The translations under genes were made by a program, and so were the position numbers. The notes under the pieces are model-generated. The model saw nothing but the letters and a program-made list of their open reading frames with translations, searched no databases and had not been told where the DNA came from. This document shows, piece by piece, positions 51,801 to 59,873 of a DNA stretch of 64,000 bases. The DNA is from Acidobacteriota bacterium (GTDB lineage: Bacteria > Acidobacteriota > Terriglobia > Terriglobales > SCQP01): assembly GCA_021818955.1 (NCBI GenBank), contig JAKASR010000005.1, forward strand, positions 1-64,000, given 5' to 3'. How positions within the stretch are numbered: the stretch's first letter is position 1; each line of letters opens with the position of its first letter.

Positions 51801-51961
51801 AGCACGCGGCCGCCGCGAAAGGGACCAATCGAGCGCCAGTGCAGGCCGGAGAGCAGCCGGGCGGGAAGCTGGGCGCCCAAGCTGAGGGACAGCATGGCCC
51901 CCATACCGGCCAGGACAAGCCAACGCGGCAGGCGGCGAATAGCAGAGGCCGAAGGGAACAT
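48872..51961 (-). CDS. Secreted sortilin-like (VPS10/BNR) beta-propeller protein
   Basis: The 1029-residue protein has a signal peptide (LPRWLVLAGMGAMLSLSLGA) and a large beta-propeller built of BNR/Asp-box repeats (SSDAGRTW, STDAGRTW, STDGGETW, RTRDFGRHW). The opening LHWRSIGPFRGGRVLAVTGV is typical of the VPS10/photosystem-stability-like family abundant in Acidobacteriota. The C-terminal 200 residues form a beta-sandwich domain. It is exported; the ligand or substrate is unknown. AAGGAG lies 9 nt before the ATG. Its 3' end overlaps the ABC ATPase gene. Confidence 0.88.
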   Translation of the reverse strand: MFPSASAIRRLPRWLVLAGMGAMLSLSLGAQLPARLLSGLHWRSIGPFRGGRVLAVTGVPGHPNTFYFGSVDGGVWKSSDAGRTWHALWRHTAVASIGALAVAPSNPAVLYAGAGEADMRSDMSLGGGMYKSTDAGRTWQPVGLSHGLAFGRIIVDPRDANRVLVAVLGDPYGPSPERGVFLTTDGGLHWRKVLGKGDNTGAIDLCYAPGDPRVVYAALWQVRRPFWSTYAPLSGPGGGIYKSTDGGETWTELTRGLPPKPYGRIGLAAGTDNRVYAILRANHRGGLYRSDDAGERWRRVSRDPRIRGRSWYFSSLTVDPLDPNVVYAVNTSLYRSRDGGRHFHAIEGAPGGNDYHQLWIAPRHPHRMILGSDQGVKVSVNGARSWSSWYNQATGQYYHVALDHQYPYNVYGAQQDSGTLATTSRDNNGEITIQNWFQVGGGESGYIAPDPLHPNIIFAGNYGGGVTSFDRVTGQVRDVSPQPVPGPGPVLRFTWTSPLLFSPRNPHELFFASQFLYVTTNGGQSWQRISPDLTRGASRRPAGPRPSALLRDPRARNAGVIYTIAPSRIAAGEIWIGTDNGFIQLTRDHGRAWQNVTPPSLPAWSEVSMIAASPFAAGTAYAAVNRRRLDDRQPYIYRTRDFGRHWRLITQGISAPAYVHAILADPVRRGLLYAGTETGVYVSFDDGGHWQPLQLNLPTCSIRDLAIRDQDLVVATHGRSFWVLDDISPLRQIQPADAGHAVVFYRPRAAVRIRRDVNTDTPFSVETPAGANPPDGATLYYYLRQAPASPLELRIYDLRGRLVRQYSSVLHHHAIGPKNVPPYWLRPPVSLPDQPGLNRFVWSLHYPHVQVLSFDYTIAAIPHRTPRRPRGPLVLPGRYRLVLTVAGRSYTQYLRVGNDPRVHVARTALARQLHLALQITNGLTQDMQAIQAARRLQAHLRGAGNTAALQRLKALLGVTPAGAFHFHAQQRAPNLIQLNSRLSLLYTSVMGADAPPTQQQAQLSRHTLAALHAVLRQLRQLQPASSGGR

Positions 51962-52067
51962 CGGCGGGTTCTCCTTGCGGCGGCGCCGCCGTACACCTCC
52001 GGCGCTACCGCATGTTGAGGTTGCGAACGGCCGCGCGGCGGCCCAGACAAGACGCTAGTTTACCTAT

Positions 52068-54173
52068 TCAGCCCAGGTTTTGCAGCGCGGTTTTTAACTC
52101 CAGGGGTGAATTAAGCGGCGGCCGGCAGGCAAACCCGCAGCAGAGCCATGCGCGCGGCGTTTGGCCGGCCGGCAGAGCGGCTACGGTTTCCGCCAGCGCG
52201 GGTGGCAATTCGGGCGCAACCGCGGCAGGAAGGCGAAGCAGGGACAGGCCGGCGCGCGGGCAAGCCAGCGCGGCAGACCATAAGGCATCGGCGCGAGCTT
52301 CCGGAGCGCCGCTTATCAGCAACTGCGCCGGACCCCGGCGATGCAAGGCGTCGGCCAGATGAAAGGCGGCGGAAAACATGCCCTGTTCACGCGCCAGCGG
52401 CCGCAAGGCGGCGAGCGCCGCATCGCTTGCGGCGCGATAGCGCTCGTCATGAGTGAGGCCGTAGAGGCGGTCGAGCAGAAGAATGGCGGCCGCATTGCCG
52501 GAGGGAGAGGATTGATCTTGCAAGGGCTTGCGGGCGTTAGCCAGCAAGCTGATGCCGGCGCTGGCATCCGGAAGATCGAAAAAACCGCCGGCGGCGTCGG
52601 CATACCTGGCCAGCATGAACTCCGCCAACTGCACGGCCGCCTGCCAAAAGCGGGGCTGCAGGGTAGCTTCCCAGGCATCGAGCGCCGCCAGGCCGGCAAA
52701 GGCCTGGTCTTCGAGCAGGCGCGGGCCATGGTCCCGACCCAGGGCATGCGGCACGCCTTGCGACGGCTGGAATTGCGACAACAGGCGGTCAAGCGAGCGC
52801 AGGGCAAAATTCCGCAGGCGGTTCTGCAAATTACTCTCCGCCGGGGGATCGCCGGGCACGTTCAAGCCGCGGGCGGCGGCCAGATAGGCGGAGATGAAAC
52901 GGGCGTTCCAGCCGGCATAGAGCGCGGTATCCACCGCCGGCGCGGGGCGCCCGCCGCGGCGGGCCGCCAGCAGCTTATTTTTGCCGCTCGCCAGCCGTAG
53001 CCGCGCGCTGGACAAGTCGAGCGACAAGGATGCCGACAGGTCCCGCAGCGGCTGCGCCACAAACAGCACATTGCGCGCCGGGTCGTGCCGCATCTCGCCC
53101 TGTTCGCCGATATCGTAGTAGCGGCTGAGCAGCTCGAACTCGTCGGGCGCGAGCGCGGCGCGGGCTTCGGCGCGAGTCCAGGTGTAATAGCCGCCATCGT
53201 CATCGAGCGAGATATCGGCATCCTGGCTGCTGTAGAAGCCGCCGCGCTCGCGGTCGCACAGCTCGGCCTCCACCCAGCGCACGATATCCACGGCCAGATC
53301 GAAAAAAAAGCGCGCGCCGGAGACTTGCGCGGCCAGCACGGCGCAGCGCAGCAGTTCGGCATTATCGGCGGCCATTTTTTCGAAATGGGGCACGCGCCAT
53401 TCGGCATCGACGCTATAGCGATGAAAACCGCCGCCCAACTGGTCATAGACGCCGCCTTCCGCCATGCGGCGCAGCGTGAATAAGGCCATATGGCGCGCGC
53501 CGGCATCGCCGCCGGCGGCGCGATCCAGAAGCCATTCGAGCAAGCTGGGATGCGGGAATTTGGGCGCGCCACCCCAGCCGCCATGTTGGGCATCGAAGCC
53601 GCGCTCAGCCGCGGAGAGCAAGGCCGGGGTGAAATCTTCCCGGGTGGCGCCGGTGGAGACCGCCGCGCGCGCTTCCAAGTCACGCAAGGCGCCGGCAATC
53701 TGTTCCGCCTGATGCTCCACCTGCGCGCCCTGGCGCGCATAGGTTTGCGCGATCGAAGCCAGCAATTGGGCGAAGCCGGGGAATTGGCCCTGGGGAAAAG
53801 GGGGGAAATAAGTGCCGCCGAAGAAGGGGTCGCCGGCAGGGGTCAAAAATACGGTCAGCGGCCAGCCGCCCTGGCCGGCCAAGGCGCTCACCGCCAGTTG
53901 ATAGCGCGCGTCCACATCGGGACGCTCATCGCGATCCACCTTGATGGCCACGAAATGGCGATTAATCAGCGCGGCAGTTTCAGCATTCTCATAGCTTTCC
54001 CGGTCCATGACATGGCACCAATGACACCAGGCGGCGCCGATATCGAGCAGCACCGGCTTGGCTTCGCGCCGGGCGCGCTCAAAGGCGGCATCCCCCCACG
54101 GCTGCCAGTCCACCGGCTGTTCGGCGGCGGAACGTAAGTAGGCGCTGGATTCCCGACTGAGGGCGTTAGGCAT
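52068..54173 (-). CDS. YyaL-type thioredoxin-fold/six-hairpin protein (DUF255)
   Basis: The 701-residue protein has an N-terminal thioredoxin-like domain (about 1-150) with the redox motif AAWCHWCHVMDRESY and GQGGWPLTVFLTP, followed by a six-hairpin glycosidase-like domain (about 180-690) with GGGFHRYSVDAEWRVPHFEK. This architecture is the conserved YyaL/Spermatogenesis-associated-protein-20 family. Biochemical function is unknown. Two tandem motifs, DADISLDDDGGYYTWTRAE and GNAAAILLLDRLY, are family features. It is monocistronic. Confidence 0.9.
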   Translation of the reverse strand: MPNALSRESSAYLRSAAEQPVDWQPWGDAAFERARREAKPVLLDIGAAWCHWCHVMDRESYENAETAALINRHFVAIKVDRDERPDVDARYQLAVSALAGQGGWPLTVFLTPAGDPFFGGTYFPPFPQGQFPGFAQLLASIAQTYARQGAQVEHQAEQIAGALRDLEARAAVSTGATREDFTPALLSAAERGFDAQHGGWGGAPKFPHPSLLEWLLDRAAGGDAGARHMALFTLRRMAEGGVYDQLGGGFHRYSVDAEWRVPHFEKMAADNAELLRCAVLAAQVSGARFFFDLAVDIVRWVEAELCDRERGGFYSSQDADISLDDDGGYYTWTRAEARAALAPDEFELLSRYYDIGEQGEMRHDPARNVLFVAQPLRDLSASLSLDLSSARLRLASGKNKLLAARRGGRPAPAVDTALYAGWNARFISAYLAAARGLNVPGDPPAESNLQNRLRNFALRSLDRLLSQFQPSQGVPHALGRDHGPRLLEDQAFAGLAALDAWEATLQPRFWQAAVQLAEFMLARYADAAGGFFDLPDASAGISLLANARKPLQDQSSPSGNAAAILLLDRLYGLTHDERYRAASDAALAALRPLAREQGMFSAAFHLADALHRRGPAQLLISGAPEARADALWSAALACPRAGLSLLRLPAAVAPELPPALAETVAALPAGQTPRAWLCCGFACRPPLNSPLELKTALQNLG

Positions 54174-54672
54174 GATTTCAGTCTAGGGGAATAAGCCAGC
54201 TTCAACCTCTGTGCCACAAGTTCCAAGCCCCACTTCTATCTATTCCAGGCAACTCAAACTTCAGGACATATTGCATTCGGCAGCTAAATCCTTGCTATAT
54301 AATAATTTGCACGCATCAAGATGCAAGTTATTGAAAATAAAGCGTTATTCCAAAAAAACAGCCGTTGTACCAAGCCTGGGATAACGGGAACTGCCTTTAA
54401 AATCAAATAGTTAAGCCCGTTGTGCCAAATATATCAGTGCCCCCCCATTATTTAAATAGTCAATATACTTGCAAATATATGTAAATAAAACATTTAACTT
54501 TAGTTGTGCTTATCAACTAGTTGACTTTATCAACTTAAAGGGGTTGGTTTTCAGCTGTCTTGTTCACCTCGTTGAGATCATCAATCTTTACGACATCAGA
54601 CCCATTCGGCGATGCTTGCTAAAATTGCAAGCCCGCGCGAGGACTACATTCCCGGCTTCCGCACCAAATTTT
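54174..54672. other. AT-rich intergenic region
   Basis: This 499-bp gap between the YyaL gene and the DUF4340 gene is visibly much richer in A and T than the rest of the window. It contains TTGCTATATAATAATTTGC, a 12-bp GCAT-CAAG-ATGC hairpin near 54313, and repeats of TATCAACT around 54507-54533 with the palindrome CAACTAGTTG. No coding frame looks real. It could be a transferred fragment, a regulatory leader or a remnant. Confidence 0.55.
54299..54326 (-). promoter_or_regulatory. Possible promoter of the YyaL gene
   Basis: On the minus strand TTGCAT (54326-54321) and TATTAT (54304-54299) are separated by 16 bp. The leader to the ATG at 54173 would be about 120 nt. An overlapping inverted repeat TTGCA...TGCAA may be an operator. 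Confidence 0.4.
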
Positions 54673-55614
54673 TTATTTCTTTTTGGCCGATTTCGGCGGC
54701 TTAGGAATAGGCGCCGGCTTGGGCGATTGGGCCAGTTTCTTCATATCATCGAGCAGATAGCTGCTGATCGTGACCACGGCAGGACGCGCCGAGCTGCGGG
54801 CGTAATAATCGCCGCTATTAGTCTTTTTGCCGATCTCGAGCGAGCCGCCGCCACCCTGCCAATTTAAGCGCACCTGAATTGCCGGGTGCGCCAGGCCGTA
54901 ACGGGCCAAATCTTTCCCGTTGGGATCGGCAATTTTATTTATGGTTGCATTTTTCAGGCTATCCACCAGGTCGCCGATGGTCTGCGAGCGGGCCGGCCAT
55001 TTGCCATGGACCTTGTGGAAGCGAGCGCGGCGCCCCTGATAGAGAATGCTCACCGCGGTGACGGCGGAAGATTTGAAATGCAGCAGGGATTTATCCTGGA
55101 AATTAAACGGGCCGTGCAGAGAGTCGGCCTTAAGATAATCAGGCGCCAGCACCACCTCGGGCGAAGAGGCCAATTTCAGGTAATCGCCTTCGCCGGTGGG
55201 AGCCGAATTGCCGAATAGATACCGCATCTGTTTACCGCTGGCCAGGCCGATGGTAATGCTGGCGGGATGATCCAGGCCATAGCTGGCGAGATGGCTCACC
55301 GCGCCCAATTTCCGATCTGGCTGGATGCTGCTCAACTCACTCAACAACGAGCGCACGGTGCTCTGATCGGAGGCGGCGGCGTAGGGCTGAGTTAGACGCC
55401 AGGCGCCGTTTTGCTTTTGCAGCACGACGGCAGGGTGGCCGGGGCGATGGATTGCGATGCGGGTGGCCCGGGTGCGGTCGAAATGCGCCCAAGCCGCGGC
55501 GACCGTCTTTTTTTTCGCCGGCCAAAGCAGCCAGGCGACCAGAGCGGCCAGCACCAGCGCGGACGCCAGCAGCCGCCAGGGAACTCGGGAACTCGGCGAA
55601 GGGTTTGCGCTCAT
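54673..55614 (-). CDS. DUF4340-type membrane-anchored protein
   Basis: The 313-residue protein has one N-terminal transmembrane helix (LLASALVLAALVAWLLWPAK) and a periplasmic domain. The pattern ITIGLASGKQMRYLFGNSAP and a second internal repeat (ARYGLAHPAIQVRLNW) fit DUF4340, a repeated beta-domain found beside Gld-like ABC genes. The ATG at 55614 is chosen over a TTG six bases earlier. A Lys/Pro-rich tail ends the protein. It is the distal gene of the ATPase-permease-GldG operon. Confidence 0.8.
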   Translation of the reverse strand: MSANPSPSSRVPWRLLASALVLAALVAWLLWPAKKKTVAAAWAHFDRTRATRIAIHRPGHPAVVLQKQNGAWRLTQPYAAASDQSTVRSLLSELSSIQPDRKLGAVSHLASYGLDHPASITIGLASGKQMRYLFGNSAPTGEGDYLKLASSPEVVLAPDYLKADSLHGPFNFQDKSLLHFKSSAVTAVSILYQGRRARFHKVHGKWPARSQTIGDLVDSLKNATINKIADPNGKDLARYGLAHPAIQVRLNWQGGGGSLEIGKKTNSGDYYARSSARPAVVTISSYLLDDMKKLAQSPKPAPIPKPPKSAKKK

Positions 55615-55632
55615 GACCAATCCAAAGCGGGC

Positions 55633-57063
55633 TTAAGACCGGCGGCGACGCCACCAGACAAAAACCCCGGCCACCACGATCACACCCGGCAAGATTGCCA
55701 GCACTGACCAGAGTACGAGGCGCATGCTGCTCGCGGGCAGGTTCAGCGGGGTATTTTGCGGCGGCTTGGGGCGGATGGTGATGAACTTCGCCTGGCCCAC
55801 CAGCCAATTCATGGAATTGAGAAACAGGTCGCGGTTACCGGAAAAGCCAAGATAGGCGTTGGCGGCGAAGTCGGGGCTGCCATAGACGACAAAGCGCGCC
55901 TGATGGTGATGCGGTTTTGGGGCGGTGGCCGGCATGGTCCCGGCCACGCCCAGCGTCAGCGGACCTTTGCGCGAGGTGGCGGGATTGAAATCGAGCTGCC
56001 CGGATGCGATGCCTTGCAAATTGGTAATGGCGTAGCTGGCCGGAGAGGTTTCGATCAGGGGGGAAAGCGTGGCGTTGGCGCTGCCGCCCCCGGGAGTGGT
56101 ATCCACGGTGCGCGCCATGGGGAAGAGGGTGGCCACATCCCGCATGGGGCGGGTGATGGGATGCGCATTGTAATGCATGGCAATGGGCATCAACGGGCTG
56201 GCGCCAAAGACGCGGCCCACCCCGCTGGTATCCACAATCACATCCGGAGTCAGCTTCAAGCCCAACGATTTGCGCAGGTAATCGACCAGCGGGCCACGAG
56301 CCTGGAAATTGATTAAAAACATGACCCGGCCGCCGCGGGCGAGATAGTTGGCCACGGCCTGCACCTGCGGCTGCAGCCAGGGATGAGTGGGACCGCCAAT
56401 CACCAGCACCGAGCAGTCGGGAGGCACGTGCGGCGACTGGGCCAGCACCAGAGTTTTGACGGTGTAATTGTCGCTGACCAGCGCCTGGCTGACCTGGCTA
56501 TAACCAAAGCGGCCGGTGGACTTGGGGCTGCTCTCGCCATCGCCAAGGGCGAAATAGGCGATCTTTTTCGCGCCCTTCAACAGCCGCACCAGGGCATTGG
56601 TCACATTCGATTCCGTCAGCGAGGAAACGTTATGGGTGCGCCCATCATAGGCCAGCACCAGCGTGCCGTAGGTCTGAACCTTATAGCGCCGGGCCTGCAG
56701 CGGCTGCTTGTCGGGATCGATATATTCCAGCCTGACCTGATTGGACTCGCGCGCATAGCGTCCCAGGAAAGTGCGCGCCTGATCGAAATTATTGCTGCGA
56801 TCGAAGTAAATCATGCGCAGCGGATGCCGGAGCTGCTTGACGATCTGCACCGATTCCGGACTGAGGCTGTTGAGGTGGTTTTTGGTCAGGTCCACGCTCT
56901 TGTCGTGGAGCACCACCAGGCGGTTGACGACCACCAGCGCGGCCAGCACGACCAGGGCATAGACCAGCAATTGCGCCCGCTCGGCCCAAATCGGCCGGGA
57001 GCGGCGCCCGTGTTCTTCCGCCAGCGGCGGCGCGGGTTCGAGTGAGGGGGTGGATGAGCTCAT
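55633..57063 (-). CDS. GldG-like ABC transporter auxiliary protein
   Basis: The 476-residue protein has an N-terminal transmembrane helix (LLVYALVVLAALVVVNRLVV), a large extracytoplasmic region and a C-terminal helix (VLWSVLAILPGVIVVAGVFV) before RRRRS. It matches the GldG/DUF4350-type family: YFDRSNNFDQARTFLGRYAR, KIAYFALGDGESSP and LVIGGPTHPW. GldG belongs to an ABC system needed for gliding in Bacteroidetes, but in Acidobacteriota the role is unknown. It is cotranscribed with permease and ATPase genes and the DUF4340 gene. Confidence 0.82.
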   Translation of the reverse strand: MSSSTPSLEPAPPLAEEHGRRSRPIWAERAQLLVYALVVLAALVVVNRLVVLHDKSVDLTKNHLNSLSPESVQIVKQLRHPLRMIYFDRSNNFDQARTFLGRYARESNQVRLEYIDPDKQPLQARRYKVQTYGTLVLAYDGRTHNVSSLTESNVTNALVRLLKGAKKIAYFALGDGESSPKSTGRFGYSQVSQALVSDNYTVKTLVLAQSPHVPPDCSVLVIGGPTHPWLQPQVQAVANYLARGGRVMFLINFQARGPLVDYLRKSLGLKLTPDVIVDTSGVGRVFGASPLMPIAMHYNAHPITRPMRDVATLFPMARTVDTTPGGGSANATLSPLIETSPASYAITNLQGIASGQLDFNPATSRKGPLTLGVAGTMPATAPKPHHHQARFVVYGSPDFAANAYLGFSGNRDLFLNSMNWLVGQAKFITIRPKPPQNTPLNLPASSMRLVLWSVLAILPGVIVVAGVFVWWRRRRS

Positions 57064-57075
57064 CGGGAAAAGACC

Positions 57076-57840
57076 TTACTCGGCCAACTCCATCCGCCGC
57101 GCGGTCAAAAACAGGCCGGCGAAGATCAGGCTGAGATAGTAGACCACGTCTTTCAGGTCCAGCACGCCTTGAACAAAGTTGGTGAGATGGGTAGTGAGAG
57201 AAAGATAGGCGATGATATGGGCGAAGCCGCCATTATCGTAAGCGGTCACCCAATCGGCCACCCACAGCAGCAGGAAAACGCTGAAGGTCGACACGCCGGC
57301 AACGACCTGGCTGCGAGTCAGGCTGGAGATAAACAGGCCCAAGGAAAGATAAACGCTGCCCAGCAACAGCAGCCCTAAAAAAGCTCCACCCAGCGCCGCC
57401 CAGCCGGGGTGGGGATGGGCATAATGCCAGATCACCAGCACATAGCCGAAGACGAACAACAGCAGCACCAGCAACAAGCCCAAAGCCGCGAGAAATTTGC
57501 CCAGGACCACTTCCATCCGGCGCACGGGCGCAGTCTTGAGCAGCTCCATAGTTCCGCTACGATTTTCTTCCGCATACAAGCGCATGGTGACCATGGGCAA
57601 CAGGAAGAGCAGGGTGATGCCGATATCAAAAAACAGCGGTTGCAGCAGCATGGAATGGATATCGAGGTTGCCGCCGCCGCCAAACATGCCGCCGCCCATG
57701 CTGCTCATGACGTAGTAGGCCAGCATGCTGTAGAAGAAAAACCCGGCGATTACGGCAAAGAGCGCCAACACGACATAAGCCGCCGGGGTAACGAAGTACG
57801 ATTTCCATTCTTTGCGGATGATCGCCCAGAGACCCGACAT
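57076..57840 (-). CDS. ABC-2-type permease, GldF-like
   Basis: The 254-residue protein has six hydrophobic segments. It opens IIRKEWKSYFVTPAAYVVLA, typical of ABC-2/GldF permeases, and has YAEENRSGTMELLKTAPVRR in the first cytoplasmic loop. A Met/Gly-rich loop (MSSMGGGMFGGGGNLD) is unusual. It starts 2 bp after the ATPase stop. The substrate is unknown; heterodimerisation is not needed because only one permease gene is present. Confidence 0.85.
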   Translation of the reverse strand: MSGLWAIIRKEWKSYFVTPAAYVVLALFAVIAGFFFYSMLAYYVMSSMGGGMFGGGGNLDIHSMLLQPLFFDIGITLLFLLPMVTMRLYAEENRSGTMELLKTAPVRRMEVVLGKFLAALGLLLVLLLFVFGYVLVIWHYAHPHPGWAALGGAFLGLLLLGSVYLSLGLFISSLTRSQVVAGVSTFSVFLLLWVADWVTAYDNGGFAHIIAYLSLTTHLTNFVQGVLDLKDVVYYLSLIFAGLFLTARRMELAE

Positions 57841-57842
57841 AG

Positions 57843-58859
57843 CTATGCCCCACCCTCATTTGATTTTGCGGCCGAACCGCCCTCGCCGGCCGGCGCCGAA
57901 GCCGACAGGCTGCTTTCGCCGGCCGCGGCCGCCGGGCTGCCGGTGAGCGAGAGAAAGATTTCTTCGAGCGTCAACTCCAGCGGGCGCAACTCGCGTACCC
58001 CCCAGCCGGCGCCGACCAAGGCGCGGGCAATGGCTTCGCGCGCGGCCGCTGAACGGGCCTCCACCTGCAAGCGGGTAGCCTCATTGTGCTGGCCCAGCAC
58101 GGCGACCGCGGCCACTTCGGGCAAGGCGCGGAGCGCCGCGGCCGCGGCTTCCGCCGGAGCGCGGACTTCGACCTGCACGGTTTCGGTGGGCTTGATGCGA
58201 TGGGTCAGATTCTCCGGGGTGTCCACCGCCACCAGTTGACCCTGATTGATAATGATGACCCGCTCGCAGGTGGTGGCGGCTTCGGCCAGGATGTGGGTGC
58301 TGAGAATAATGGTATGCTCGCCCGCCAGGCTACGCACCAGCTTACGGGTTTCTAAAATCTGGCGCGGGTCGAGGCCGGCGGTGGGTTCATCCAGAATCAA
58401 CAATGGAGGTTCGTTCAAGATCGCCTGCGCGATGCCGACGCGCTGGCGATAGCCTTTCGACAGCCGGCCAATGATGCGCCCCCGCTGTTCGCCCAGCGCG
58501 GCGCGTTCGATAGCGCGATCGACGGCGGGCTTGCGCTGCGAGCCGGGAATCTTTTTCAGCCGCGCCACAAACATCAGGTAATCGCGCACGCTCAATTCGG
58601 GATAGAGCGGCGGCAACTCGGGTAAATAGCCGATGCGGCGCTTGGCTTCGATGGGAGCGCGGTGCATCGAAATGCCATCCACCACCACCTGTCCGCGCGA
58701 AGGCGGCAGATACCCGGTGATCATGCGCATGGTGGTGGTTTTCCCCGCCCCGTTAGGGCCGAGAAAGCCCAGGATTTCGCCCTTGCGCGCGCTGAAGCTG
58801 ATCTGATTCACCGCCAGCTTGGGCCCGTAGGATTTGCTCAGGTTCTGGACTTCGAGCAC
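57843..58859 (-). CDS. ABC transporter ATP-binding protein, GldA-like
   Basis: The 338-residue protein has Walker A GFLGPNGAGKTTTMRMI, Q-loop IGYLPELPPLYPELSV, signature RLSKGYRQRVGIAQAIL (LSKGYRQR, as in GldA/CcmA-type exporters), Walker B LLILDEPTAGLDP and H-loop ILSTHIL. The C-terminal 100 residues are an extension found in this subfamily. The GTG start at 58859 has AAGGAG 5 nt upstream. It heads the operon with the GldF- and GldG-like genes. Confidence 0.88.
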   Translation of the reverse strand: MLEVQNLSKSYGPKLAVNQISFSARKGEILGFLGPNGAGKTTTMRMITGYLPPSRGQVVVDGISMHRAPIEAKRRIGYLPELPPLYPELSVRDYLMFVARLKKIPGSQRKPAVDRAIERAALGEQRGRIIGRLSKGYRQRVGIAQAILNEPPLLILDEPTAGLDPRQILETRKLVRSLAGEHTIILSTHILAEAATTCERVIIINQGQLVAVDTPENLTHRIKPTETVQVEVRAPAEAAAAALRALPEVAAVAVLGQHNEATRLQVEARSAAAREAIARALVGAGWGVRELRPLELTLEEIFLSLTGSPAAAAGESSLSASAPAGEGGSAAKSNEGGA

Positions 58860-59027
58860 AAGTCTCCTTGGCCGGACCGCAGCCCGGCGCCACGCTCACC
58901 GCATGGAAAAGTATAGACGCGCACCGCGCCGTTGCAGGTTACAAAAAAACCCGGGTACCGGCGTGCGTCTTCCGGGATATCCGCCGGAGCTATCTATTAT
59001 GGTAAAGAAAACAGCTATTGTCCCCGT

Positions 59028-59867
59028 TCAAGACAAATAAGTATGCACGTATTCGTCCCGGCTGGCCATCAGCTCGCGGCCGGAGCCGTCGAAGAGGACC
59101 TGGCCCTGGCGCAGCAGTAAAAAACTGGTGTGGCTGGCATCCGGCAGGGCCGGGCGCAACTGATTCGCGGCCGGATCCCAGACATGGGTAGCCATCAGAT
59201 AGGCATCCTGCAAACGATGCGTCACCAGCAGTGCGGAGACGTGGTTGACGTCGCGCAGCTTTATGATCAGCTCCATGATGGTGGTCGAAGTGATCGGATC
59301 GAGCCCGCCGGTAGGGGAATCGTAGAGCATGACTTCCGGCTCCGAGATCAAGGCGCGGGCAATGGAGACGCGCCGCTTCATGCCCCCGGAAAGATCGGCG
59401 GGCATCTGATCGATGGCGTCTTCCAGTTCGACAAAGCTGAGGGCGATGCGCACGCGGCGTTCGATTTCCGCATCGTCATGGCGCTGTTCCTCGATCAGCC
59501 GAAAGGCGACGTTTTCGCGCACGCTGAGCGAGTCGAAGAGGGCGCTTTCCTGGAACACCATGCCGATATGGCGGCGCAGTTCGAACAACTGCTCTTCCGG
59601 CAAGCGGGTGACCTCGGCGCCGCAAACCCAGATGCGGCCGGCATCCGGGCGTATCAGGCCCAAGGCCAGCTTGAGCAGGGTGGTTTTTCCAGTGGCGGCT
59701 TCGCCCAGCAGCACTTTAGTCGCGCCCTTGCTGACCTGGAAGGAGATGCCGTCAAACAGGCACTGTTCGCCGAAACATAAGCGCACATCTTCGAAGCAAA
59801 TGACCGCGTCCGCCTGCCCGTGGCGTTCGGGCGAGGAAAGAGATGGCGACCGTGCGAGACCGTTCAT
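59028..59867 (-). CDS. mlaF: MlaF-like phospholipid ABC transporter ATPase with altered Walker B
   Basis: The 279-residue protein is the ATPase partner of MlaE, which begins 6 bp upstream on the same strand. It has Walker A LLGEAATGKTTLLKLALGL, Q-loop MVFQESALFDSLSVRENVAF, signature LSGGMKRRVSIARAL and H-loop LLVTHR. Walker B reads VMLYDSPTGGLDP, so the usual catalytic Glu after Asp is Ser, which should lower hydrolysis. The MlaFEDB system moves phospholipids between membranes. MlaD and MlaB genes are not in the window. An N-terminal 20-residue extension precedes the core. Confidence 0.82.
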   Translation of the reverse strand: MNGLARSPSLSSPERHGQADAVICFEDVRLCFGEQCLFDGISFQVSKGATKVLLGEAATGKTTLLKLALGLIRPDAGRIWVCGAEVTRLPEEQLFELRRHIGMVFQESALFDSLSVRENVAFRLIEEQRHDDAEIERRVRIALSFVELEDAIDQMPADLSGGMKRRVSIARALISEPEVMLYDSPTGGLDPITSTTIMELIIKLRDVNHVSALLVTHRLQDAYLMATHVWDPAANQLRPALPDASHTSFLLLRQGQVLFDGSGRELMASRDEYVHTYLS

Positions 59868-59873
59868 GGGGAA

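Noticed and set aside
54469-54867. A 132-residue plus-strand frame starting in the AT-rich gap
   Set aside because: Its second half is antisense to the DUF4340 gene and the first half has no family resemblance or ribosome binding site.
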